17,808 nucleotides of DNA, taken from assembly GCA_035294785.1 (NCBI GenBank), contig DATGKF010000129.1, positions 1-17,808 of the forward strand. The letters are read 5' to 3'. Of this stretch, positions 7,229-13,581 are shown in pieces (the stretch's first letter is position 1; the number at the start of each line of letters is the position of its first letter). The notes under the pieces were generated by a model, which was not told the DNA's origin, made no database searches, and saw nothing but the letters and a program-made list of their open reading frames with translations. A program made the position numbers and the translations under genes. The DNA is from Poindextera sp035294785. GTDB taxonomy: Bacteria > Pseudomonadota > Alphaproteobacteria > Caulobacterales > Caulobacteraceae.

Positions 7229-7282
7229 CAACGGTTCCCCACGCGGGATCGAACCGTGAAGCGGTACGGTTAAGAAGCCGTA
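7226..7282 (-). promoter_or_regulatory. ccrM leader with alternating complementary arms; possible translation switch
   Basis: Read on the minus strand, four arms precede the ccrM ATG: A = TACGG, B = AACCGTA, C = ACGGTTC (7257-7251) and D = GAACCGT (7237-7231). C pairs with D over 7 bp, and CCC/GGG inside the loop (7247-7245 with 7240-7238) adds three more pairs; the 3' arm then includes the GGGGA ribosome site. B can pair with C over 6 bp instead, or with A over 5 bp, so A:B plus C:D excludes B:C. A TTAACC, resembling a CtrA half-site, overlaps arm B (7268-7273). Whether the arms act in RNA or as protein sites in DNA cannot be told from sequence. Confidence 0.45.
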
Positions 7283-7297
7283 TGCCGTGACGAGGCT

Positions 7298-8971
7298 TCA
7301 GGCGTCGCCGGTGAGTCCCTGGCGGTGCTTCTCAAGTTCCTCGGCGTAGCGGCGCAGGGCGTAGCCCTCGGTCAGGAGCCCGATCACCTTGCCGCCCGCG
7401 CGGTCCTCGACCACCGCGAGCGCCTCGCCCTCCGTCCGGTCGAACACGGCGACGGCCTCCTTGATGTTGGTCGCCGGCGTGAGCGCGGCGTCCGTCCAAT
7501 GCGCGATGTCGGCCACGGTGCGCTTGGCGTCTTCCTCCGGCCGTTCGGCGGAGGCGAAGGCCTCGGCCACCACGGCGATGCCCGCGTAACGGCCGGCGTC
7601 GTCCAATGCGATGACGTGCTGGGTCGACCCCAGCGGGTAGCGGCGGCGGAGTTCGGCCAGGCCCGCCGTCGCGGCGATGGTCGACGGGTCCCGCCGCATC
7701 ATCCGTCCGACCGTCAGCGAGCGCATCCAGCCGACGTCGATGGCGCTGCGGATGGTTTCGCCGCGCACGTGCAGCCGCCAGGTCGAGAACGAGTAGCCGA
7801 AGGTCTCGCGCACGGTGAGGCCGGTCACCACTGCGGCGGCCAGCACGATCGTGGTGACGAGGAAGTCGCCTGTGGTCTCGAGCACCAGGAACGACATGGT
7901 GAGCGGGCCCCCGATCACCGCGACGGCGAACGAGGACATGCCCACGAGCACGCAGATCGTCGGGTCGATGCCCAGCTGCGGCGCGACGAGCGCGGCGATG
8001 GTGGCGAACAGCTTGCCGACCAAGGCGCCGAGAAACAGCGAGGCGAAGAACAGGCCGCCGCGGAAGCCCGCGCCCAGGCTGACGGTCGAGGCCAGCATCT
8101 TCAGGCTGATCAGGAGCGCGAGCGCGCCGATCGAGAATCGCCCGACAACATCGACGCCAAGCGCGCCGTGGCCGGACGCCAGCACCTGCGGCGTGATCAG
8201 CGCCAGCCCGGTCATGACGCAACCTCCGAACGCCGGGCGGAGCGCGCGCGGCGCCCTGACGACGTTCAGCAGCCCCTCGGCCAGGCTGGTCGCCCGCATC
8301 AGCGCGATCCCCAGCCCCGCGCAAATCAGCGCCAGCACGAGCGTGCTCGGATAGTCGGCCAGGTGAAGCGCGCCGACCGGCGGGATGTGCAGATTGTAGG
8401 TGGTCGCGCGCACGGCCCGCGCCGTCAGCACGCCGGCCAGACTGGCGGCCAGCACCGCGCCGGCGGTCGAGACCGTGTACGTTCCGACAATGAGCTCGAA
8501 GGCGTAGAAGGCGCCGGTCAGCGGCGCGCCGAACGCCGCGCCGATCGCCGCGCCCGCGCCGCAGCCAACGAACACGCGAAGGTCGTTGCGCCTGAGACGC
8601 AGGAAGACGCCGAGCTTGGAGGCCAGCCCCGACCCCATCTGAGCATACCCGCCCTCGAGCCCCACCGACGCGCCGAAGCCGTTGGAGACCAGCGTCTGAG
8701 CGGTCACCCAGAGCGAGTCCCTCAGCGACATGCGCCCGCCGTGCAGCGCGTTGGCTTCGACGGGGTCGACGGCGATGGTCGAGCGCCGCCGCCGCCAGAG
8801 CCAGCTCGCGCCGCCCAGCAGGAGGCCGCCGGCGATCGGCGCGACATAGCCGCGCGGCAGCCTGGCGACGCCGCTCAGGTGTTCGCCGCCGATTCCGAAC
8901 AGAAGCGCATGCAGCGCGCTCGACAGCGTGCCGATCAGCGCGACGGAAAGCCCGACGCCGACGCCCAGCAC
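7298..8971 (-). CDS. ClC-family chloride channel/transporter with C-terminal CBS pair
   Basis: 557 residues from the GTG at 8971, probably incomplete at the N-terminus. The membrane domain covers about residues 1-400. The gating-glutamate loop reads GLEGGYAQMGS (Glu106) where most ClCs have GREGP, followed by GAAIGAAFGAPLTGAFYAFE. GFRGG (302-306) stands where GxFxP is usual. No GSGIP motif is seen; ANALHGG occupies that region. The end of the membrane part (SFSTWRL) has Ser where a Tyr often lines the anion site. Two CBS domains (about 418-475 and 484-545) form a likely nucleotide-responsive cytosolic module. It would move chloride or another anion across the inner membrane. Family is secure; ion selectivity and channel versus antiporter mode are not. 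Confidence 0.9.
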   Translation of the reverse strand: MLGVGVGLSVALIGTLSSALHALLFGIGGEHLSGVARLPRGYVAPIAGGLLLGGASWLWRRRRSTIAVDPVEANALHGGRMSLRDSLWVTAQTLVSNGFGASVGLEGGYAQMGSGLASKLGVFLRLRRNDLRVFVGCGAGAAIGAAFGAPLTGAFYAFELIVGTYTVSTAGAVLAASLAGVLTARAVRATTYNLHIPPVGALHLADYPSTLVLALICAGLGIALMRATSLAEGLLNVVRAPRALRPAFGGCVMTGLALITPQVLASGHGALGVDVVGRFSIGALALLISLKMLASTVSLGAGFRGGLFFASLFLGALVGKLFATIAALVAPQLGIDPTICVLVGMSSFAVAVIGGPLTMSFLVLETTGDFLVTTIVLAAAVVTGLTVRETFGYSFSTWRLHVRGETIRSAIDVGWMRSLTVGRMMRRDPSTIAATAGLAELRRRYPLGSTQHVIALDDAGRYAGIAVVAEAFASAERPEEDAKRTVADIAHWTDAALTPATNIKEAVAVFDRTEGEALAVVEDRAGGKVIGLLTEGYALRRYAEELEKHRQGLTGDA

Positions 8972-9074
8972 CGCCGCCGTGACGATCAGCAGCGGTTCGC
9001 TGTGCCTGACGAGGCCGCGCAGCCGCCGCGCCGCGAGGGCCGGCCAGGAGGCGGCCTGGCGCTGGGTCGCGCCC

Positions 9075-9752
9075 TTAGCCGCCGCGGTCGTCGTCGAGCT
9101 CCGGAAACAGCAAAGGCTCCCCGCCGGCCAGCGCCAGCTTCACCGGCGCCCAAGCCATCCGGTGGATCGGCGATGGCCCGAGCCGCGCCAGCGCCTCGCA
9201 GTGGACCGGAGCGTTGTAGCCCTTGTGCGCGCTGAACCCGTAGCCCGGGTAGCGGTCGTCCATTTCGATCATCAGCCGATCACGCGCGGTCTTGGCCAGG
9301 ATTGACGCCGCGGCGATGGACAGCGACGTCCCGTCCCCTTTCACCACCGTCCTCACCGGGCACGGCAATCGGAACCGATAGTTTCCATCCACCAGCGCGA
9401 AGGCCGGCCGCACGCACAAACCCTCGATCGCCCGCCGCATCGCCAGCCCGGTTGCATGCAGAATATTGAGCGTGGCGATCTCTTCGACACTGGCGAACCC
9501 GACCGCCCAGGCCAAAGCCCGCGCCTTGATCTCCGCCTCCAGGCGCTCGCGCGCGAGCGCGGTCAGAACCTTGGAGTCGTTCACCCCTTTCGGCACCCTG
9601 CGCGGATCGAGGATCACGGCCGCGGCGGCGACCGGCCCGGCCCATGGTCCCCGCCCCGCCTCGTCGACGCCGCAGACCGGCGCCGGGCATTCGCGCTCGA
9701 GCCGCAGGTGCGGCCGCTTGGGCTTGCGCGCCTTGGCCTGGGCGACCGCCAT
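9075..9752 (-). CDS. rnhB: Ribonuclease HII
   Basis: 225 residues. The catalytic set is complete: Asp30-Glu31 in GVDEAGRGPWAGPV, Asp122 in LVDGNYRF and Asp140 in VVKGDGTS. The conserved SIAAASILAK and YGFSAHKGY motifs follow. It removes ribonucleotides misincorporated into DNA and RNA from RNA-DNA hybrids by cutting 5' to the ribonucleotide. An Ala/Lys/Arg-rich N-terminal extension of about 25 residues precedes the core. Its ATG overlaps the tag stop by one base (TGATG), so the two are probably co-translated. In Caulobacter, rnhB is recalled as neighbouring ccrM; here a ClC gene lies between them. Confidence 0.96.
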   Translation of the reverse strand: MAVAQAKARKPKRPHLRLERECPAPVCGVDEAGRGPWAGPVAAAAVILDPRRVPKGVNDSKVLTALARERLEAEIKARALAWAVGFASVEEIATLNILHATGLAMRRAIEGLCVRPAFALVDGNYRFRLPCPVRTVVKGDGTSLSIAAASILAKTARDRLMIEMDDRYPGYGFSAHKGYNAPVHCEALARLGPSPIHRMAWAPVKLALAGGEPLLFPELDDDRGG

Positions 9753-10342
9753 CAGCGGCGCCCCATGGCCGCGACCTGGCCGTGACGGAAGCAGGTGGTG
9801 ACGTGGTCGTTTACGATCCCGGTCGCCTGCATGAAGGCATAGACAATCACCGGCCCGCAGAACTTGAAGCCCTTCGCCTTCAGCGCCTTGGCCATCTCGA
9901 CCGCAAGAGGGGTCTGCGCCGGCACATCGGAAATCGACGCCCAGCGGTTCTGCACCGGCGTGCCGTCGGTGAAGCTCCAGATGAAGGCCGAGAAATCCTC
10001 GCCCTTCTCACGCATGGCGAGATAGCGCTGCGCGCCGTCGATGGCCGCGTCGATCTTGGCGTTCGAGCGGACGATGCCGGCGTCGGCCATCAGCCGCGCT
10101 CGATCCGCCGGTCCGAACCGCGCCACCACATCCGGATCGAAGCCCCTGAACGCGGCGCGAAACGCCTCGCGCTTCCTCAGGATCGTGATCCAGGCGAGCC
10201 CTGCCTGGAAACCATCCAGCACCAGCTTTTCCCACAGCGCGCGGCTGTCGCGCTCCGGGGCGCCCCACTCCTCGTCATGATAGGCGGCATAGAGCGGATC
10301 GCCCCCGTCGGCCCAGGCGCAGCGATTCGGGGTGGACGTCAT
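9752..10342 (-). CDS. tag: DNA-3-methyladenine glycosylase I
   Basis: 196 residues beginning MTSTPNRCAWADGGDPLYAA, close to the usual Tag length. The zinc-binding residues expected from E. coli Tag are visible: Cys8 and His22 near the N-terminus (YHDEEWG) and the VNDHVTTCFRH segment near the C-terminus supplying His and Cys. The LWEKLVLDGFQAGLAWITILRKR helix carries the conserved Glu and Trp of the base pocket. It excises 3-methyladenine from alkylated DNA, the first step of base-excision repair. The ATG at 10342 lacks a strong ribosome site, but the conserved RCAWA start leaves little room for another. It heads the minus-strand tag-rnhB-ClC-ccrM run. Confidence 0.95.
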   Translation of the reverse strand: MTSTPNRCAWADGGDPLYAAYHDEEWGAPERDSRALWEKLVLDGFQAGLAWITILRKREAFRAAFRGFDPDVVARFGPADRARLMADAGIVRSNAKIDAAIDGAQRYLAMREKGEDFSAFIWSFTDGTPVQNRWASISDVPAQTPLAVEMAKALKAKGFKFCGPVIVYAFMQATGIVNDHVTTCFRHGQVAAMGRR

Positions 10343-10468
10343 GAGCGCGACGTTAGGCCCGAGCGGGCGGGCGGCGAAAGAGGCGCCCCCGGTCACGGCG
10401 CGGAATCTTCGTCGGTTGGCCCACGCGCATCCAGCGCTAAGAATGGGACGAATGGCGGGGGCAGGTCT

Positions 10469-11068
10469 TTGCACATAGACGCTGGCGGCGGCGATACGCT
10501 CGGCGCGGTCATCATTGGGGCGGTGCTGGCGACGCTCGGGGGTTTCATCGCCACACGGTTCGAGGCGCATCTGCGCCGCCGAGAGCGGCAGCGCAGCGCG
10601 GCCCTGCTGTTCGGCGAAGTGCTTTCGGTGATCGAGCTTCTGACCAGTCTCGCCGACGAGTCGCGCGGGCGCGGCGATCCGTACGGCGGATTCACGCTGC
10701 GCTTGACCCGCGCGCTCCGCGCCGAGATCGAGGTCTACGACCGCAATCGGGAGTCGCTGTACGACCTCAGCGACCCCGCAGCGCGGGCGCGGATCCACTC
10801 GCTGGTCGCTCGGATGATGCTAACGCTGGAAGGGTTCTTCGATCTGACCGAGGAGATCAAGCTGGCGGAAGCCGCGCTCGGCGCAATGGCCGCTGACGAG
10901 CCGGCGCGCGCGGCGACGAGCGAGCGGTTGGCGGTGCTCCGAGAGCAGCGCGGGCAGCAGTTCGACTTCGTCGTCGAAACCGCAGGCGACATCAAGCCGG
11001 TGATCGCGGTGGTGGAGAAGCTCGCGGGCCGGTCCTTCGCGACCTACGCCTCGATCATCCGGCCCTGA
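10469..11068 (+). CDS. Single-pass membrane protein with coiled-coil-like cytoplasmic part, unknown function
   Basis: 199 residues from a TTG at 10469 preceded by GGGGGCAGG. No ATG is in frame near the start (ATGs at 10443 and 10452 are in another frame), so the TTG is provisional. Residues about 10-29 (TLGAVIIGAVLATLGGFIAT) form one transmembrane helix, followed at once by a basic stretch (RRRERQRS), which puts the rest in the cytoplasm by the positive-inside rule. The remainder is highly charged and helical, with LFGEVLSVIELL, EVYDRNRESLYDL and LEGFFDLTEEIKLAE. I recognise no known domain; I recall similar unnamed proteins in Caulobacterales. It is transcribed divergently from tag and convergently with the aminotransferase. 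Confidence 0.78.
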   Translation: MHIDAGGGDTLGAVIIGAVLATLGGFIATRFEAHLRRRERQRSAALLFGEVLSVIELLTSLADESRGRGDPYGGFTLRLTRALRAEIEVYDRNRESLYDLSDPAARARIHSLVARMMLTLEGFFDLTEEIKLAEAALGAMAADEPARAATSERLAVLREQRGQQFDFVVETAGDIKPVIAVVEKLAGRSFATYASIIRP

Positions 11069-11078
11069 TGCGAGCGCT

Positions 11079-11097
11079 CCGGCGCCTCAAGCGCCGG
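11079..11097. terminator. GC-rich hairpin at a convergent junction, possible bidirectional terminator
   Basis: CCGGCGC (11079-11085) and GCGCCGG (11091-11097) make a perfect 7-bp stem with a 5-nt loop. It lies 10 nt after the stop of the membrane-protein gene and overlaps the aminotransferase stop codon on the other strand. There is no T-tract on either side, so it is not a classical intrinsic terminator, though position and symmetry fit transcript-end protection for both genes. Confidence 0.42.
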
Positions 11098-12217
11098 CGA
11101 GCAGCTCGCCCAGGATGGCCAGGCCACGTTCCGCCGCGGCCTCGCCGGGGTGGCTGAAGTTGAGCCGCATGGCCGAGGACGGGGCGCCGCGGGCGGCCAT
11201 GAAGTGGTCGCCGGGGGTGAACAGCACCTTGCGTTCCAGGGCGCGCTCGAGCAGCGCCTGTGCGCTCCGCCCGTCGCGCAGCGTCGCCCAGAAGAAGAGC
11301 CCGCCGGGCGGCGCGCGCCAGTCGGCATGCTCGCCCAGATGCGTTCGCATGGCGTCGGCGAACAGGTCGCGACGGCGGCGGTAACGATCGACGAGCCGGG
11401 CCATGCGTTCGCCGCGGCCCGGTTCGTTCAGGTGGTCGAGCACGATCCGCTGACTGAGCCGGTTGGCGTGCAGATCCGCCGCCTGCTTCAGCCGCACGAG
11501 ATGCGGAAAGAGGTCGGCCGTCGCCGCCAGGTAGCCGAGGCGCAGACCCGGTGCGACGGTCTTCGAAAACGAACCCTGGTAGATCCACGACGCGCGGCGA
11601 ACGAACGATGCGACCGGCCGCCGCTCGCAGGCGTCGTAGGCGAGATCGCGGTAGGGGTCGTCCTCGAACAGCACCACATCATGCGCGTCGCAAGCCTCGG
11701 CCAAGGCGCGGCGCTCGTCGGCCGACCAGCAGTCGCCGGTCGGGTTCTGGAACGTCGGCGTCACATACGCCAGCGCCGGCGATTCGCCGCGCCAGCCGGG
11801 CGCCGGATCGCTGCGCTGCAGATCGACGAAAGCCGCGCCAAAGAAGCGGAAGACCTGCAGCGCCGCGAGATAGGTCGGCGACTCCACGGCCACCCGGGCG
11901 CCCCGGTCGACCACGAGCTTGGCCGCCAGGTCGATGCCTTGCTGCGACCCCGACAGAATCATCACCCGCTCCGCCGGACAGTCGAGGCCAATGACCGCGA
12001 GGTCCTCGGCGATCCGCGCGCGCAATGCCGGTTCGCCCTCGGTCGGCCCGTATTGCCAAAGGTCGGCCGACGCCGGCGGCAGCTTGATGTCGGCGAAGGT
12101 GTCGGGCGCCGGCAGGCCGCCGGCAAAGGAGATCACGTCCGGCTGCTGCGCCGCCTCGAGCATCGCGCGCACCGCCGATGGCCGCAGGTCGCGGACGCGC
12201 TCGGACAGGACGGGCAT
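11087..12217 (-). CDS. PLP-dependent aminotransferase, class I/II (2-aminoadipate aminotransferase-like)
   Basis: 376 residues, fold-type I. FAGGLPAPDTF (31-41) is the signature of the LysN/MocR-type aminotransferase branch, with YGPTEGEPALR (56-66) after it. PLP contacts include SGSQQGID (89-96), Asn158 in QNPTG, Asp187 in FEDDPY, and the Schiff-base Lys219 in GSFSKTVAPGLRLGYL. The Arg that binds the substrate carboxylate is in AMRLNFSH near the end. Unlike MocR regulators it has no N-terminal winged helix. It likely transfers an amino group between an amino acid and a 2-oxo acid in the cytoplasm; the substrate is not readable. A strong GGGGGAG site precedes the ATG. It is divergent from a MarR gene that probably controls it. 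Confidence 0.94.
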   Translation of the reverse strand: MPVLSERVRDLRPSAVRAMLEAAQQPDVISFAGGLPAPDTFADIKLPPASADLWQYGPTEGEPALRARIAEDLAVIGLDCPAERVMILSGSQQGIDLAAKLVVDRGARVAVESPTYLAALQVFRFFGAAFVDLQRSDPAPGWRGESPALAYVTPTFQNPTGDCWSADERRALAEACDAHDVVLFEDDPYRDLAYDACERRPVASFVRRASWIYQGSFSKTVAPGLRLGYLAATADLFPHLVRLKQAADLHANRLSQRIVLDHLNEPGRGERMARLVDRYRRRRDLFADAMRTHLGEHADWRAPPGGLFFWATLRDGRSAQALLERALERKVLFTPGDHFMAARGAPSSAMRLNFSHPGEAAAERGLAILGELLAGA

Positions 12218-12263
12218 CGGGCTCCCCCATCGAAAGAAGAGTCAGTCTTGTTGACCTATCGAC

Positions 12264-12293
12264 ACGCTACGGCGCGGAGCCTTATTGTGTCAA
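12264..12293 (-). promoter_or_regulatory. Candidate promoter of the aminotransferase gene
   Basis: On the minus strand a perfect -35 hexamer TTGACA (12293-12288) is followed after 18 nt by TAGCGT (12269-12264), a weak -10. This lies about 50 nt before the aminotransferase ATG. The -35 is inside one arm of the GTCAAC/GTTGAC palindrome, so a repressor bound there would block it. The weak -10 keeps this tentative. Confidence 0.35.
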
Positions 12294-12303
12294 CGTGGTT
12301 GAC
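12289..12303. promoter_or_regulatory. GTCAAC-GTG-GTTGAC palindrome, probable MarR operator
   Basis: GTCAAC (12289-12294) and GTTGAC (12298-12303) are perfect inverted arms separated by GTG (12295-12297), the proposed start codon of the MarR gene. Another GTTGAC is at 12250-12255. MarR proteins bind palindromes of this size as dimers, often in the region between themselves and a divergent target gene, which is the geometry here. Confidence 0.5.
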
Positions 12304-12741
12304 CGAAATCGCCAGGCCGAGCTGCGCGACGCGATCGAGGCGCTCTACTTCGGCTATCGCGCCTTCACCGACCGGGCGGACCGCATCCTGGAGCGCCGCG
12401 GGCTCGGCCGGCTGCACCACCGCATCCTCTACTTCGTGGGCCGGCATCCGGAGGTTTCGGTCACCGGCCTGCTGCGCATCCTGGCGATCAGCAAACAGGC
12501 CATCAACGTCCCGCTGCGCCAGCTAGGCGAGATGCAGCTGGTCGCCCAGTCGGCGGCCCCGGAGGACCGGCGGGTGAAGCGGCTCCGGCTCACCACGGCC
12601 GGCCAGCGCCTCGAGGCCGAGCTTACGGGCGCCCAGATGCGCCAGCTGGAGGCGGCCTTCGACGCCGCGGGCCGCGAAAGCGAGGCCGGTTGGGCGGCCG
12701 TCATGGCCCGGCTCGCCGCCCGGGCGGATCAGTCCACGTAG
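12295..12741 (+). CDS. MarR-family transcriptional regulator
   Basis: 148 residues from a GTG at 12295; no ATG is in frame in the preceding 100 nt, and the helical N-terminus (RQAELRDAIEALYFGYRAFT) expected of MarR dimerisation begins right after it. The winged helix-turn-helix spans about residues 55-105: HPEVSVTGLLRILAISKQAINVPLRQL supplies the recognition helix, and SAAPEDRRVKRLRLT is the beta-wing with the typical DxRxxxxxLT pattern. A C-terminal helix completes the dimer interface. It is divergent from the aminotransferase, 77 nt away, with a palindrome covering its own start codon, which suggests autoregulation plus control of that gene. No cysteine is present in the domain, so thiol sensing is unlikely. 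The last 13 nt overlap the convergent ygfZ-like gene. Confidence 0.88.
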   Translation: MVDRNRQAELRDAIEALYFGYRAFTDRADRILERRGLGRLHHRILYFVGRHPEVSVTGLLRILAISKQAINVPLRQLGEMQLVAQSAAPEDRRVKRLRLTTAGQRLEAELTGAQMRQLEAAFDAAGRESEAGWAAVMARLAARADQST

Positions 12742-13520
12742 GCTGGCCGCTCAACCGCGACGGCGCGTCCGTCGACGCTGAGCGCCGCGCCCGCGATGCG
12801 GTCGAGGCGAAGCAGCGCCATAGCCCGCCCCTCAGCGCCGGAGCGGACCTCGCCGGCGCGCAAAGCGCCCGCCATCACCTCCGCGCCGAACGGCGGCGCC
12901 GCGCCTTCGAACACCAGCGGCAGCATGCGGCTCTTGATCTGGCCCCGTCGCTTCATGCGCGAGGTGGTCTCCTGCCCGACGAAACAACCCTTCTGGAAGT
13001 CGATGCCGTTCAGGCGATCGAAATTCGCCTCGATCGGATAGTCGTCCGGCGCGTCCTTCGCCGCGTCAGGCACGCCGAGGGCGAGCCGCATCGTATTGTA
13101 GGCGGCCTCGTCCGTGATCGCCGCGCCGCCGGGCGTCCGACCGTAGGCGCGCCGCCCGAGCGCCAGCAGGCGGGGATCGGGTGCGCCGCCGGCGGCGCCG
13201 TTCCAGACCGCCCAGACGCTCGCCTCGACAGCGGCGATTTCGACCTTGGCCCGCAGGCGGTAGATCGTCAGCCGCTGGATCAGCGCCTCGCGCCGGTCGG
13301 CGGCGACGTCGAGCCAGCAGCCGTCGTCTCGACCGAGGATGAAGAGGTCGAACAGCAGCTTGCCCTGCGGCGTGAGCAGGGCGCCGAAACGCAGTTCGCC
13401 AGGCCCCAGCGTCTCCACGTCCTGACTGAGCAGGCCTTGCAGGAAGTCGCGCCAGTCCGGGCCGATCACGCCGACCAGCGCCCGGCTCTTCAGTTCGGCG
13501 GCGAGGGGTCCTTCGGCCAT
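12729..13520 (-). CDS. ygfZ: YgfZ/GcvT-like folate-binding protein (Fe-S cluster/tRNA-modification factor)
   Basis: 263 residues beginning MAEGPLAAELKSRALVGVIG. The diagnostic motif KGCFVGQE (177-184, with Cys179) follows NFDRLNGIDFQ, and the GcvT-like folate-binding fold is suggested by GPDWRDFLQGLLSQDV (20-35). YgfZ uses tetrahydrofolate and helps assemble or repair certain Fe-S enzymes, including the tRNA methylthiotransferase MiaB. All motif residues are intact. The ATG at 13520 is preceded by GGCGG; sequence upstream in this frame is antisense to the dihydroorotase-like gene and was not included. The 3' end overlaps the marR 3' end by 13 nt, tail to tail. It is divergent from the dihydroorotase-like gene with 61 nt between. 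Confidence 0.93.
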   Translation of the reverse strand: MAEGPLAAELKSRALVGVIGPDWRDFLQGLLSQDVETLGPGELRFGALLTPQGKLLFDLFILGRDDGCWLDVAADRREALIQRLTIYRLRAKVEIAAVEASVWAVWNGAAGGAPDPRLLALGRRAYGRTPGGAAITDEAAYNTMRLALGVPDAAKDAPDDYPIEANFDRLNGIDFQKGCFVGQETTSRMKRRGQIKSRMLPLVFEGAAPPFGAEVMAGALRAGEVRSGAEGRAMALLRLDRIAGAALSVDGRAVAVERPAYVD

Positions 13521-13568
13521 CCGCCACACATGGCGCCGGCTTGGCTGGAGCGCCAGTCTGCGCCCGCC

Positions 13569-13574
13569 TATAGA
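13569..13574 (+). promoter_or_regulatory. TATAGA -10-like element just before the dihydroorotase-like start
   Basis: TATAGA (13569-13574) sits 7 nt before the ATG at 13582, at the distance that would start transcription on or next to the A of ATG. The nearest -35-like hexamer, TTGGCT (13541-13546), is 22 nt away, longer than usual. A weak AGAG lies before the ATG as an alternative ribosome site. Confidence 0.25.
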
Positions 13575-13581
13575 GAGCGGC

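Noticed and set aside
7242..7258. tRNA T-arm-like CGGTTCGATCCCG on the minus strand in the ccrM leader
   Set aside because: Only four of five stem pairs form, and no matching acceptor, D-arm or anticodon arm is present upstream, so it is not a tRNA gene. An integration-scar origin next to the ClC gene cannot be excluded but has no second support.
7325..9235. Long plus-strand open frame (636 codons) opposite the ClC gene
   Set aside because: Its product is Arg/Gln/Ala-rich with no motif, while the minus strand has an unmistakable ClC protein with CBS domains. Such antisense frames are expected at this GC content.
9644..10468. Upstream extension of the membrane-protein frame
   Set aside because: It runs antisense through tag and the rnhB start; the translation is Arg-rich and structureless until just before the TM helix, so translation was started at the TTG at 10469.
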